From contig JAUIRK010001055.1 of the NCBI GenBank assembly GCA_030549495.1, positions 929,001 to 993,000 on the forward strand: 64,000 nucleotides of DNA, read 5' to 3'. The translations under genes were made by a program, and so were the position numbers. This DNA is from Nectonema munidae. Taxonomy: Eukaryota > Nematomorpha > Nectonematoida > Nectonematidae. Below the pieces are notes generated by a model. The model ran no database searches. It saw nothing but the letters and a program-made list of their open reading frames with translations, and was not told where the DNA came from. Below are positions 1 through 11,862 of the stretch, in pieces (position 1 is the stretch's first letter; every line of letters starts with the position of its first letter).

Positions 1-490
1 TTAGATTGAATCATTCTCTAAAGTAAGAAGCCCTAAAAAGTTTTTATATTTCAATCGTAGTTAAGTGTGACACTTATTACTTTCATATTATCCCATTTTT
101 TTTGCAAATTTATTATTTAAACACATCAATTCACTTTTCAGTTCAATGAATGAGGATCGTTTTAATGCTCTCATTCTTCTTTTTATGCAGAGAGACATTC
201 GATTGAATTGACGCCATTTGTATATATGCTAGTGTCCTAGACGGATGAGGCTCCTTAATCCTCTTAGTTCTTAATCTAGTTACTTTCTTATAATAAACTT
301 AATTTTTGATATATTATGATAGTCTAAGATTTATGATAAAAAGTCAATTTTCGCTTTTTATTAAACTATTACCCAAAATAAGATAAAAATAGCTTAAAAT
401 TTTTGATAAAGCTTAAATTTATATGCTTCAAATTTGAGTTGTAGTTTAGTAAAATCCGCCCCTAATGCCAATTTCTAGATCCGCCTCTGA
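1..490 (-). repeat. MITE-like repeat, copy 1 (cut by window start)
   Basis: This stretch is a diverged reverse-complement copy of 54111-54757. Shared landmarks include the GTTAAGTGTGACACTTATTA-type block near 60-80 and the terminal block at about 446-490 (TAAAATCCGCCCCTAATGCC). The right end at about 490 matches the left end of the other copy, so the element probably ends there. Its other end lies before base 1. I see no coding potential, so it is likely a non-autonomous DNA element. Confidence 0.7.
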
Positions 491-648
491 AATATATAAA
501 AGATTCAAGAAATATAACATTTTTTCGTTGATTGTAGATAAATTAAAAAAGATATAGTCAAATTATTTTTTAATATATAAATGTCTTTGCAGTTTAAAAA
601 TTTTTATACTCAAACTCTTATAACAATATAACTATTTGAAATAAAATT

Positions 649-790
649 TTGAAAAAACCTCTAGAAGAAGAAATAATAAAATCTGATGGAACAGATGATG
701 TTGCAATTTGTGTAACCCAACCATTGTGCCCTCGAAGTGAACCAGCAAAAGATATCTCATGTCGTGTGGGTTCCATATTTAACGTTGTAG
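649..790 (+). other. candidate coding exon, unidentified
   Basis: An open frame reads through 649-843. Up to about 770 it has protein-like composition (acidic, with several Cys: KPLEEEIIKSDGTDD, then VAICVTQPLCPRSEPAK). A GTGGGT donor-like site follows near 768, after which the frame becomes poor and AT-rich. No clear acceptor precedes it and I do not recognise the sequence. It may be a host exon, old transposon coding sequence or chance. The rest of 491-1300 is AT-rich with a short (AT)n run near 917-933. Confidence 0.2.
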
Positions 791-1459
791 TAATATTTAT
801 TTTTCAAAAATATTTTAAAATAACGAAAATTTTGAAATTATAATAACTTATAGAAAACTAAAAGGAAAATATAATAAAATAGATTTATGCTACAATTTTA
901 TTACAATTTTCAATATATATATATATATATATAGGTAAATTAAACAAACTTTTGATACTTTTAGGATAAATATACGGGTGTTAAAACCACTTTCTTCAGT
1001 TCTTTGCAAGGTACTGAATAAGGTTTTTTTGGACTCTTGAAATATTTTCATTTGTTAAGAAGAATATTTATTTGCAAATAGTAAAAACTACACTTAGTAA
1101 TTATAATAAAAGATATAAATAGTTCTAGAATTTAGATTTGACAGTTGATATAAGCAAAAGGTTTTATTTTTCTCTTGTGGGATATGCAAAAGGCGGGGAA
1201 ACCTGCTGTTATGAAATATCCCAACAAATTATCAATTGAAATAAAATATATTGATAGCGATAAAATACATACAAACATATCTGTATAAACAAAAATATAT
1301 ACAGTAAAACCTGAAAGATGTGACCGAGCTAAAATCTACCCTTTTAAAGTCGCATCTAAGAAGTGGTCGTTATATAAAGGTGAAAAAATAAATTGAAAAT
1401 AAGCGTGATTTATTTATTCATGATTCTTATTTATTAATAAAAAAATTTTTTATATCGAG

Positions 1460-3400
1460 TTATTTCAGGTGGGGAAATTTATGTTCTTTAACAATTTTAG
1501 TTGCCTTCTGGAAGAGTTTCAGAAGCTCTTCAGAATTAATTTGAAAAGAAAAGTTCTTCAAATTTCTAAGGCTTTCAAATACTTTTTCGCTTGTGGTTAT
1601 TCTTTCTACTTTATGCGTAGTTTGCTCCTCATCAATAGAAGTCATTTCAATACTCTTTTCACCAAATAGTTCTTCCTCGATAAATGTTTGAATATTTTCA
1701 TCACAATTTATATAATCCTTCCATGATATTTTCTCCAACAAAACTGAGCATTCTTTTGGCAGTATTGTGGATATTTGAGGAGAAGATGACAAATTTGGAT
1801 AATTAAATCCACAATTCTTGAAACAATTTTTTATTGTCAAAACTTCAACTTCGTTCCAAGCTTGAGAAACCCATTGACAGTTATCAAATAAATCGATTTT
1901 ATTCGTAACATCTGTTGCCATTTCGATTTCATCTACTCGTGAAATAATGTGCTTTAGTAACTTGACTCTATATTTGAAAATTTTGATTATACCATAATCA
2001 AGAGCTTGAAGTACAGCAGGTGGGAGGGGTGAGACTTTTTACCCAAATACACCCATATATACCCAAATAAACCCAAACAGATGAAAACAAATTTAAATAT
2101 ATAAGTTAAATATACATAGAAAAATTATTCCCAGCATAAAACTAATATAAATTATTAATTTGAAATTGAATTATAATTTAAAACATTAAAATACGAGAAG
2201 CCTAATTTAAGAATAGAAAGAATATCTAATTTTATAGATATTCTATTTTTTTTAAATTTGTCTATATTTTAATAATAACTTAAAATATAATAATTATTTC
2301 TAAATAATTTTATAATTATTTCTAAATAATTATATAATTATTTTATAATAGTAAGTTTGATAACACAAAATAATTTTTTAATTTAAAAATTACTAATATA
2401 TGTGACCTGGTAAGAAAATGGGAGATATAAAAATCTATTGTTCAAACTTAAATATCTGTGTATCTTTTTTATTTTAAGCATTTATTTAATATTATTTTTA
2501 ATTTAAAATTCTTATTTGTAAATAAAGAACATATTTGTGTGTATTTGGGTAAAAAGTCCTACCGGGTGGGAACTTTATTTTTACATTTGAAAGCTTCATG
2601 ACCATATGGTAAGAAAGATTATCAACGAATAAAAGAACTGATATTTTTTCTTTAATCATTTTGTTGTTGACAGATTTAAGCCATGTAGAAAAAATAGTTG
2701 ATGTCATCCATGATTTTTTGTTGAAGTAATAGTTGACTACTAAGGATTTGGCAGACTAGTTTTTGAAACATCTTGGCTTTTTATATTTTCCTATAACAAT
2801 CGGTAAAAAATTTTCCCCTGCAGCAGTGCAAGCCAATAATACAGTAATCTTGAACTTTTACAAAGAGGGCTGTTTGGTCAGCGTTGAAAACATCCTTAAA
2901 CTCATAATCTTCACAAAGTGAAGCGAGTTCTTCCTTCCAGCGCTCAACAACAACTGGATCAACTGATGACGACTAACAATGTAAGTATGAACAATTGATA
3001 TTGTGTTTTTTTTTGGAAACTCTGTAACGAGCTGTTGGACGCTCTGAGGTCGGATATATTTATTTCTTCTGTAATTTGCCTTTCTTTTTCTTGTATCAGA
3101 ACTCCATTAATAGGAATTTTTTACTTCGAGAAAGGCAAAACCATTCAAAATCTCTTTCGTTGACATCATGCTGAGCAGTTTTTTGTAGATTTACAAGTTT
3201 CATTTTTTCACTTGTACCCGATTTCCATAAAGAAATAATTTTATCTTTGTTTTTTATTACATTTTGAATCTGAGTTTTACCAACTCCGTAATAAGATTCA
3301 ATGGAACAACAAGTTTGTTTATTTTCATATTTTTTCAAAACTTCTACTTTTTGCTTAAGTTTAAATGAATTCGTGGTTTGGTTTTTATATCCTGAAAAAA
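1460..3400 (-). pseudogene. Tigger/pogo transposase, decayed
   Basis: Read on the minus strand, 3338-3096 resembles the CENP-B/HTH DNA-binding region (IESYYGVGKTQIQNVIKNKD). About 2930-2750 resembles the start of the DDE domain (a WKEELASLCEDYEFKDVFNA block, then DQTALF). 2707-2580 carries the catalytic strand ending LLFVDN. 2018-1460 carries the region LQALDYGIIKIFKYRV and then WVSQAWNEVEVLTIKNCF, typical of the Tigger C terminus. Order and spacing match the family, but stops and frame changes separate the blocks, so it is a dead gene. The frame is continuous across the MITE site once the insert is ignored (KF-PP joined to PAVLQ). Confidence 0.8.
2026..2564. mobile_element. MITE nested in the Tigger element
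   Basis: Inverted ends contain GACTTTTTACCCAAATACAC near 2033 and its reverse complement ending near 2559. The insert is bounded by GGTGGGA on both sides (2019-2025 and 2565-2571), a 7-bp target duplication (possibly 8 with one change), and it splits the Tigger transposase frame. The interior is very AT-rich and has no coding potential. The duplication length suggests a hAT-like mobiliser. Confidence 0.75.
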
Positions 3401-3933
3401 ATAAGTTTTTTCACTATATTTGATCATATCAATAAAAGTGAAAGATAAAGTTAGAAAAATAAGAGGTCATACCTATTTGACGTCCCAAAAATGGAGAGGG
3501 CATATAAATTTTAAATGTTTTGCGATGGAGAGGGGAGGTGGACGTGAGGAAGGATAGTTATCACCAAGACGTAGCCTTTTTACAAAATTTTTACTTACAA
3601 TAATTAGATAAGGAATTGAAAGAAATTGTATTGTTGTTTTTAAAAACAGTGAAAAAAAAAATAAAATTTAACATTATGTTACTATTTAAAACTAATGAAA
3701 TGAGCTTTGTTTTTTTCCAATAATTTTTAAGTTAAGGCCGTCATATCTTTGCTTGATGCCATTTTATAATAATTTTTTTGTGAAATTTATAACCTCCGGC
3801 TATTAAAATAAACAATAAGAACATTGTTTAGTTGCATAATAAAACAAAAAATATATCTGGAAGCAAAAATTAAAAAAAAAGATAATAATTATTTAAGTGA
3901 AAATAAATTATATAATTAAAAGTAACTAATACT

Positions 3934-4080
3934 GGGAACGTGGGTAGATCCGTTAAAGTCATGGACTTGTTACCAAAGGGCTTGAATTCAAGTTCAGTAT
4001 CCTCACACCTATTTATTTAAAAATCGATACAAGTGGTCTTATTAGGCCTTCTCGATTTGAATAGGCAATGGTACCGCTAC
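3934..4080 (+). repeat. tRNA-derived SINE, diverged copy
   Basis: It has a tRNA-like head with a B-box-like GGCTTGAATTCAAGTT block. A tail follows that reads TCGATACAAGTGGTCTTATT and then CCTTCTCGATTTGAATAGGC. This tail recurs at 4945-5092 (-), 13982-14110 (+), 26615-26685 (+) and 59993-60135 (-). It lies inside the Tigger element, so it is younger than that element. Confidence 0.55.
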
Positions 4081-4344
4081 TAACACTAGAAGTGTATAGA
4101 TTTTTAGATACACTTAGATAAGGAGAAAGGGGTAAAATTTCAAATTAAAAAAAAATAGATCTTAAAATGCAGGTTTTTTCTTTAACATTAATGAAAAGAG
4201 GGTGTTAGTTGTAACTCAAAGGATTGCTTGCGAGAGGTAATACATACAGTATCAAGTATAAGAAAGTAAAAAAAAAATTTTTTTTCACCGTATCTAGAAA
4301 GATAGCGCTTTTCAAAGGTACCGTTTTATCCAGGTTTTACTCTA

Positions 4345-4863
4345 TAAGATTTAAGTTACACCGATAATCAAAATGCACAAATAAAGAGTTATAAGTAGGA
4401 ACATATTATGTAACACAAAAAAATTCTCATAAGCGAACTTTATAGAAAAAGAACATCAGGAAAATGGAAGTCCATACGAAGCACTTAGCCGAATAAAATG
4501 TTATATCTTATCTCTTTAATAAAATAAAACTCTTTAATAAAATTATTTTTTATTTTGACTTTAAAAAGATTGATTTTGGAAAACTGTAATGTAAAATTGA
4601 ACATAAATGAATTATAAAAGAAATTTTACACTTCAAGGATTGTTCCAATAAATTTTTACTATGAAAAGATAGTGTAGATTTGAGCTTGTCATTTAAAATT
4701 TTGGAAATTGATAAAAAGTTATCAAATATAGTAGGTAAATATCCATAAAAGACATTTATACAATGATAGGTTAAATGTACTACGATAAAAAAAACAAAAA
4801 ATTCCTTCAATTATTTATTAAAAAATGGTTTTTTTTTAAATTTTCTCATAATAATGACGGAAT
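4345..4863. other. AT-rich intergenic sequence
   Basis: I see no gene, RNA or clear repeat here. A short minus-strand open frame at 4550-4810 is AT-driven and shows no recognisable motif. Confidence 0.5.
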
Positions 4864-4923
4864 GAGGGGGAGGGGGGGGGGGGGGTCTTTTTAACCCCCC
4901 CCCCCCCCCCTCCCTCTCCCCCA
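4864..4923. repeat. poly-G / poly-C hairpin
   Basis: A G-rich tract (4864-4886) is followed after a short TCTTTTTAA spacer by a C-rich tract (4893-4923), forming a near-perfect inverted repeat next to a SINE. The G tract could also form a quadruplex. Homopolymers this long are prone to assembly error. Confidence 0.8.
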
Positions 4924-4944
4924 CCTGATCTTATTCATGATATT

Positions 4945-5092
4945 AAAGGTAAATGTACCGTAGGGTGTTTTCATTGAGAAAACGCAATAGCGCCGCTTGT
5001 ATCGAACTATCAGAAAAGTAGGCTTGATACGAGATCGAACCCAAGAACTTGAGTTATCTAAACCCAGTATCTAAGCGACCTACCTCCTGTCC
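4945..5092 (-). repeat. tRNA-derived SINE
   Basis: On the minus strand the tRNA-like head includes the B-box-like GGTTCGATCTC. The body ends with AAAACACCCTACGGTACATT. It is a closer match to the 59993-60135 copy than to the 3934 copy. Confidence 0.7.
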
Positions 5093-6320
5093 CTTATCTC
5101 ATCCGCGATATTAAGCCCTTTTAATATTCAAAATCCAAAAAATTCAATTTCATTTCAATGCCAAAGTTTTCTATGATTAAGTCTATGGTTGTTTATTTAT
5201 TTATTTATTTAAATTCTTATATTAAAAAAGATAATAAATTTCTAATTTTGAAGATTTTCAAAATTATTAAAAATGAAGATTTTATTCAGAGGCGCATTAA
5301 TAATTTTTTTTAAGGAGAAGGGGATATAAGCGTACCTAGGATTTTTAAAGAGGCCATTTTAATTCCGTATATCATGTCTAATATTCACTATAGATTTATA
5401 AAACTTTCAAAATAATTGATTTGATCAATATTTTGCTTTTCTTTTCTTTGCTTGTCTTAATTAGGAATCCTTCTTTACGTAGATCTCTGGTTAAGTTCTG
5501 GTTGTGTGTATTTAATAAATAAAAAATTAAAATAAGCCAAAGACATTGACGAAAACATTTTTATATTGAATAAGAGAAAAAAATCATCGGAATAACCCTG
5601 AGAAAAGTTAGAGTTGTTGCTGATAAAAGTAAGGAGATGATTCATGAAGATTCTCTCCTTGTGGAGTAGAGTGAGGGAAGTTCGTGAATATATGTTTTGT
5701 TGTTTTGAATTAGAATAAGAATACGATGGCTTAGGCAATTGTGTATGAACTTTTTCATGTATTTGGGATAAGTGTTGTCTATGAGGTCGTTAACGATAGC
5801 TGGGTTCCAGGCAGTGTTAAAAACATACTCGATTTCTAGGAATAAAGTTAAAGCTACTTTATGATATGTCAGTGCAGATTTAAGATAAAGTTTGATTCGA
5901 GAAAGTGCTAATTGTGAGTTTTTTTTTGTTGCAAAACATAATCAAAAAGTATCAAGTACTAATCTTTTTCCAGCCGGATGAAATTTAATAAGGATTACAA
6001 GTATTTGAAAATTCTTTCACCAAAAAAGCAGTATTATTCAAAAATGTCATGTTTTAAACAACATAGAATTAACTTTTTTTGAAATTATTGTATAACATTA
6101 TTCTTCAAAACAAAACTTTTCATGATACCTAAGTGCTTCTATAAAAAACACATTTTAAACTGCTTTTTCATGTTCACAAAGCATCAAAAAGATAACCATA
6201 AATTCTCTACAAAGTTTAATTTGCAATCTTGAAATTTCTTCTACTATCTCCTTAAAATATATAATTGGAAATAAAAATAGGTGTACGTCTTCTTGAAGTT
6301 ATATTATTTTTTCATAAGCG
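5093..6320. other. AT-rich intergenic sequence
   Basis: No gene is recognised. A ragged transposon-end-like block (CAGAGGCGCATTAATAA) begins near 5287. A minus-strand open frame at 5475-5738 is Ser/Asn-rich and unrecognised. Confidence 0.4.
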
Positions 6321-6322
6321 TT

Positions 6323-6470
6323 CAGGGGCGCACATCCTCAAACTTATTTGGGGGAGGAAATTTTTTTGTTGCAATTTTCAAAATTAGTGGTGAGAAACAG
6401 GGGCGCACATCCTTAAAATTATTGAATGGCGAAATTTTTTTGTTGCAATTTTCAAAATTAGTAGTCTGGA
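6323..6470 (+). repeat. tandem duplication of a transposon-end fragment
   Basis: Two adjacent copies of about 75 bp (6323-6397 and 6398-6470) start CAGGGGCGCACATCCT and share TTTTTTTGTTGCAATTTTCA. A third, solitary copy begins at 25755 (CAGAGGCGCACATCCT). Confidence 0.75.
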
Positions 6471-6645
6471 AATACCACGGGAGACCAAATATTCAAGCAA
6501 TCCTTTAAAATAAAGTGTATTCAGCGCATACCTAAAGTCCTAAATTTATAAGACTACTTTATATATTTTTTTACAAAATTGGTGAATTTAAATACTATAC
6601 TTCCAGCGAAAATTTTTAATTAAATTTGCATATCGAATATGGTGC

Positions 6646-7250
6646 GCAGAAAAAATACCCCCGCAAAAAATGCTCCCAGAAAAAATGCCCCAATTAAAAA
6701 GTAGGAAAAAATTCGACTAAAAAAATGCCCCAACACAAAAAATTTCAAAAAATTATTAATTAAAATTAAAAAAAAAAAAAAGATATGTCAAATAAAGATT
6801 TTTCTAAAAAAAACAAAAAGTTAACTTTTTATCTAAAACATTTCAAATTTAATTAACGTAAACTAAAAAACTCAGCATACGACAATTTTTTAAATACAAA
6901 AATTTTTTTTATAAAATAGCAAATATTTTTGGACTTTGTGTGTATCAGAACACTTTCTAAATATAATTTGTGTTTTACCTGATTTTAAAAACCATTCCCA
7001 CAAATCTGCACCTTTGCTATTGTTTTCAAGAACTATAAAGAAAAAAAACACTATAGATTAAGAAATTTTAGAAATTTAGCCTTTCAAAACGGTACAAAAT
7101 AAAAATATTTATATAATTAGAAAAATCCTGAAAATCAAAAATTAGGGGGCATTTTTTCCTACTTTTTAATTGGGGCATTTTTTCTGGGGGCATTTTTTCT
7201 TGGGGATTTTTTCCATGGGCATTTTTTCTGGGGGTATTTTTCCCTATATA
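6646..7250. mobile_element. foldback/MITE element with long inverted repeats
   Basis: Arms of about 90-105 bp (6648-6735 and 7143-7248) are inverted copies built from degenerate GGGGGCATTTTTTC units. They share CCCCAATTAAAAAGTAGGAA and its reverse complement. The interior of about 400 bp is AT-rich without coding potential. Confidence 0.7.
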
Positions 7251-7762
7251 CACAAGTTTAAAAAAATCCAATATTGTTAGGGGTGGAATAGGCTTTCATT
7301 TTAAAAATGAAGTAGTCTACTAGACACTTACAGGAATTGATAAAATGATATTTGATTCATAAAGAAAACAAATAACTGAAGGTTGGATAGTTTTATATGA
7401 GTGAATGTAGTCAATAGGCAAAGAGTCTACTAGACACCCTGTGATGTTTATATGAAAAAATGTGATTGATTCAGAGGCAAGGGTATAAAATGAAGTTCTA
7501 ATTGTTCAAACAAAAATAAAACAAAAAATTAAGATCGCATTATTTCATTTTACTCAGCATCATTCAAAAATAGTTTAAAAGCTAAATTGATAGAAGCTAA
7601 AAAAATCTACAAAAAGTAAAATAACTTTTAACATTTTGCAATGATTTGCCTTTTATTATAACTTTTAAGAAAAAAAGTCTATTAGAAAAAGTTATAGAGC
7701 TTCAAAAAAATAAAAAATTTTAGAGAAGTTTTTTGAAAACTAATTTGACGTATCCCCTACAG

Positions 7763-7840
7763 CAGTGGTTCCCAACCCTATTTATCCCGTTCCCCCTTTT
7801 TCAGTCACTTTTTTTACCTATGGACCCCTACAACTGAATA
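7763..7840 (+). repeat. solitary hAT-type transposon end
   Basis: The block CAGTGGTTCCCAACCCTATT followed by a C/T-rich run is the classic terminal form of hAT elements (CAGNGGTTCYCAACC). I found no matching opposite end nearby, so this is a relic or a deleted copy. Confidence 0.55.
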
Positions 7841-8120
7841 GTTTGAGCCACCAAAATTAATCAAAGATTTTTATGCAAAAAATGATTGTAGTCATCTGAT
7901 TAAATCGTATGCTTATTCATATGAAATCAGAGAAATCGTAAAGCTTGACGTAAAATGTGAATAAAAATTTTTTCCAATTAAAATATAAATTTTTCAAAAA
8001 TATTGTAACTAATAAAAGCATATATAAACATTCAAAATATGAAACTTTAAAAAAGGGAAGAAAAAATTTATTTAAAAAAGCTCGTATCATATACGATACG
8101 CAATTGAATACTATCATTTG

Positions 8121-8495
8121 TGTCCAACGTATCACATATGATACCTTAACAAATATAAATAGTTTTTACACATATAATCACAACTGAGTTTTTTTACATT
8201 AAACATATCTTTAAAACTCCTAGATAAAACACGATTTTATAAAAACAGATGAGTACTTGTCTCATGATAGTTTTTATTTCAAATTATAAAGTGTAGTTTA
8301 CTTGAAGTATACTATCACTTAGAAATTTCGATGTTTTGAAAAGGAGTAGCTACACATATGACATGATTCATGATAAATATTTAGAACAAACAGATAGCAT
8401 ATAATAGGTCACCATCAAATTTTATCTCATGATGTTGTGTTTAGATATGAAGAGGAAAAAATGTTAAAGTATCATATGTGATACGTATGACTTGA
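8121..8495. mobile_element. small element bounded by inverted palindromic repeats
   Basis: GTATCACATATGATAC at 8129-8144 and its exact reverse complement at 8469-8484 face each other, and the match extends inward (CTTAACA against TGTTAAA). A related palindrome, CGTATCATATACGATACG, lies just outside at 8083-8100. The sequence between is AT-rich and non-coding. It is possibly a non-autonomous relative of the piggyBac-like element downstream. Confidence 0.45.
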
Positions 8496-9333
8496 CGATG
8501 AAAATCATATTCAGTGAACGACAACTCAGTTGTCATATTGCAATCTTAAAAACAGATAACAGTGATCAATAAAATGTATGAAGTAATTTTCATTTATCTT
8601 TTTCAATTTTAAGCCTTCTTATTTGACTTTTCTGCAAAGCTCTGTTTGTTTTTTATTCAGCAACTACACTCTTATTACTTTTCTCATAATAACGATCAAT
8701 GGTACTAAAATTTGAATGTACTCGTATTCATGAAATTGGTAACCATTAAAAATCGAAAAATAACTGAAATTTTTTTACATTCATGTTTACATGAGAAACA
8801 ATGTTTTGATCATCAATTGCCATGATACTCCATTTTTTAGTTCAAATTAAAAAAGTTGTGGCTAATTTTGATGAAGAAATAAAAAATAGTTCTAAATGTT
8901 TCTGTTGATGCATTTTTTTATGGTCAGCGTAGTTTTTTAATGGTTGGTTTATACTGTGTCTAATAGGAAGTTTTGGTCTAGTTGGTTTTTGGATAGTAAT
9001 AATTGAATTAACTCGCTGTAGCTATAATGTATCTAGAAAAATTTTAAAAAGAGAGAAATGCCCCTACCCCCTAATTATTTATTCTTTTCTCTATAACTGT
9101 CTGATATAGGTTTCGGTAATGTTATACTCTGGCGTAAATCAAAAGATTATTGGCTGCTCAAAGAATATACTAAAACAGTGAACTGCTTTCAGAATATTAT
9201 AAGCATCTCTCCTTGCATATCACCATTTTTCGCGTCCTAATACTTCTCGCTATTTTTTACTTGAGCCATTGATAAATTTGCTTACTTTCCACTTTTTCGA
9301 AATCTACGATGTAAAATAGGGGATGCTATAGTA

Positions 9334-9715
9334 CAAGCATGTCAAACTGGTATTTGGTATTGGGTCGCATTGAATAAAAAAAAATTCCTAGAGCCGCATA
9401 ATTTTCATTGATAAAAATTACATAAATTAATTTCAATTAAAAAAACAATGAAAACTTTATTATTCAAAATCTTTAAGTGTTTCACTAAGAGCTAGGCTGT
9501 ACTGATTTTTGACACCTTTTTTGTTCACTAATTCCTTTATGTTCGATTTCACGGTTTGTGCCGTACCAACTTTTATTAAAGATGATAAATGTTGATCTGT
9601 GAATTTACTTCTTGTTAATGATTTTGTCGTTTTCATCAATGAAAACAACTGTTCGCATATATATATGTTGAACCAAACATCCGTTTTCAAAAAATTACAC
9701 ATTAACAAATTTCTG
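9334..9715 (-). mobile_element. hAT transposon 3' fragment
   Basis: At 9708-9460 the minus strand encodes a C-terminal hAT dimerisation-type block: NIYICEQLFSLMKTTKSLTR, then SKFTDQHLSSLIKVGTAQT. The end near 9334 (CAAGCATGTCAAACTGG followed by GGGTCGCATTG) has the form of hAT/Charlie-type termini. The 5' part of the transposase is missing, so this is a truncated relic. Confidence 0.7.
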
Positions 9716-9906
9716 AATACTCCTTTCCGTATTATTTACAATTTGTTTTTTATTTGAAATTATAATAAAACTTATTTATTACATAAATAATTAAATTTTG
9801 GTTCGCGAGCCACTAGTATAATTTTCATAATTATATGAAAATTCATTAATATAATGATTTACCGATTTGTTTTTTATCATAAAGTGAAAGAAAGGCCAAA
9901 ACATAA

Positions 9907-11640
9907 ATGTTTGTTTCATATTCTAGAGACGCTTGCTCTTTGGTTTCCGACGAAGATTCTGGGGTTGAAGAAAATTTTTCATTCGATAACTTGACGACAA
10001 ATCAAATTGCTGCGTCTGGAGTAGTCACGAACTTGGATGAAAATAATGATAATGATGATGAATTCCAAGAAACTCTAAAATCGAATGGGAAAAAGTCAAG
10101 TGTTCAATGGAGTGTTATGAATACTGGCCGAAACTTGAAAAATGAATTTCTTCCAGTTCATGGGCCTTTTATTCATGATCAACCTCTGTCTCCTTATTCG
10201 TTTGTCTTCTTTTTTTTCAACTTAGAATTGATTGATGCAATTGTTTGATTTACCAATCTTTATGCTGCCCAAAAAAATAATGCCTTGAATTCATCAAGAG
10301 AGGAAATTCTTTGTTTTCTCGGAATTTTGATAATGCGAGGGTATACTATTTTGCCTAGAACAAGAATGTACTGGGAAAAAACAAGATTGCTTTAACTCAT
10401 TTATAGCAAGCTCCATGGGAAGACAAAGATTTGAAGAAATCAAAAAGTATCTTCATTTTTGTGATATTACAAAGCTTGAACCTCTGACAAATTCGCCAAA
10501 ATCAGGATGCTTGTGAAGGAATTGAAAGAGAAGTATCAGTTGTTTATGCCTTTCAGAGAATTCAATTCAATTGATGAAACAATGATTCCGTACTTCGGTA
10601 ATCATTGTAGTAAACAGTTTATCAAAGGCAAACCTATCAGTTTCGGCTACAAACAATGGTCTCATTGTGTCTTGCCAGGATATTGTGTAAACTTCGATCT
10701 GTACCAAGGAAAGAGTCCAGACAGGTCTCAATTTGGTGTCGGACCATAAATACTACTGAAGTTTGCCAATTCTCTCAATGAAAAAATGCTCAATAATTAT
10801 CATTTTATTACTGACAAGTACTTCTCCACTTATGATATTTTGAAAAGAATGAAAGAATTGAACTTTAAAGTCACTTAGACATTAAGATCAAGAAATTTCC
10901 CAATAATTTCTCTGAAAGATCTCAAAAAAGAAAAAAGAGGATTTTATAAAATACTGACTAGCAAGGATGGAGTAAATTTGTGTCAGTGGTTCGATAATGA
11001 TATCATATGATGAATGTATATAACAACGAGATGGGATGGGTTGATCAAATGGACCAAAATATAGCAAAGTACCGCTGTTGTGTGCGTTGCAAGAATTGGT
11101 ACTAGCCTATATTTATCCACCTTGTTGATATGAATGTGAATCAAGCATGGATTCTGTACAGGTTATTTCCAGGAGATAAACTAGACCAATTGGGTTTTAG
11201 GAGATATATTGTGGATTTGCCCCCCCCCCCCCTATGAAAAATGGCTTCGAAAATTACCCTTACTAGTTTTGCTTTTTTCTAAAACAATACTTGTTGGTAG
11301 TTGATTACATGTTAAAAATATGAAAACCTACGTAATTAGTGATTCTAAAGGACATAATACAGCTGTTGTATTTTCTGAAGACTCTTAGCAAAATTGCAAA
11401 AAAATTTAAATAGATTTCACCCCCATCCCCCCTGAAATTAGCCAAGCAAAGCATTGGCAATAAATAATGGAACCATCTCAATCAAAAAGATTCAATCAAC
11501 TAGGGCATTTTGTTTCTTCGATTGAAAAAAAAACCGATTGAAGTGCAGAAAATGTTACAGATTAACTCAAACTATGTGTGTTAAGTGAAAAGTTTGAGTT
11601 CATGTTGATTGTTTTGTGAATTATCATACAAAATATAACC
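9907..11640 (+). pseudogene. piggyBac-like transposase, decayed
   Basis: Frames in order encode an acidic N terminus (9907-10130). A core follows with SIDETMIPYFGNHCSKQFI at about 10568 and GKPISFGYKQW, then DKYFSTYDILKRMKELNFKV at about 10815. Then come NNEMGWVDQMDQNIAKYRCC at about 11025 and a C-terminal Cys-rich domain at about 11540-11635 (CRKCYRL, TMCVK, DCFVNYH). This is the DDE_Tnp_1_7 plus zinc-finger order of piggyBac transposases. Several stops and frame changes make it non-functional. A poly-C run at 11220-11230 falls inside the gap before the Cys-rich part. No clear TTAA-flanked ends were found. Confidence 0.85.
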
Positions 11641-11862
11641 CATTTTTTGCTAGAGAAAATGCAAAAACGCCAAAGTGTAAAATGTATTATGGATCAAGTA
11701 TGCGTTAGAGTCGTGTTGGTATAAATGTAAATCTTTTATAAGTTATCATAAATACTAAGGTTCGACTTTTTTAATGTTTTTTTGTAATACCTTTCTTTGT
11801 TTTGCCAAGTTTCTTCGTTCTTTCATCCAATTGTTTTTTCTCATCAAATGTCGTTGTGCCCA

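Larger units (their letters stand above)
1302..4342 (-). mobile_element. pogo/Tigger-like DNA transposon
   Basis: The ends are short inverted repeats, CAGTAAAACCTG at 1302 and the reverse complement of GAGTAAAACCTG ending at 4342. Both are flanked by TA (1300-1301 and 4343-4344), the target duplication expected for Tc1/mariner-pogo elements. Decayed transposase sequence reads right to left inside: a CENP-B-type HTH part, a DDE catalytic part and a C-terminal part. A separate MITE (2026-2564) and a SINE (3934-4080) have inserted into it. The span of about 3.0 kb is normal for Tigger elements once the MITE is subtracted. Confidence 0.85.
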
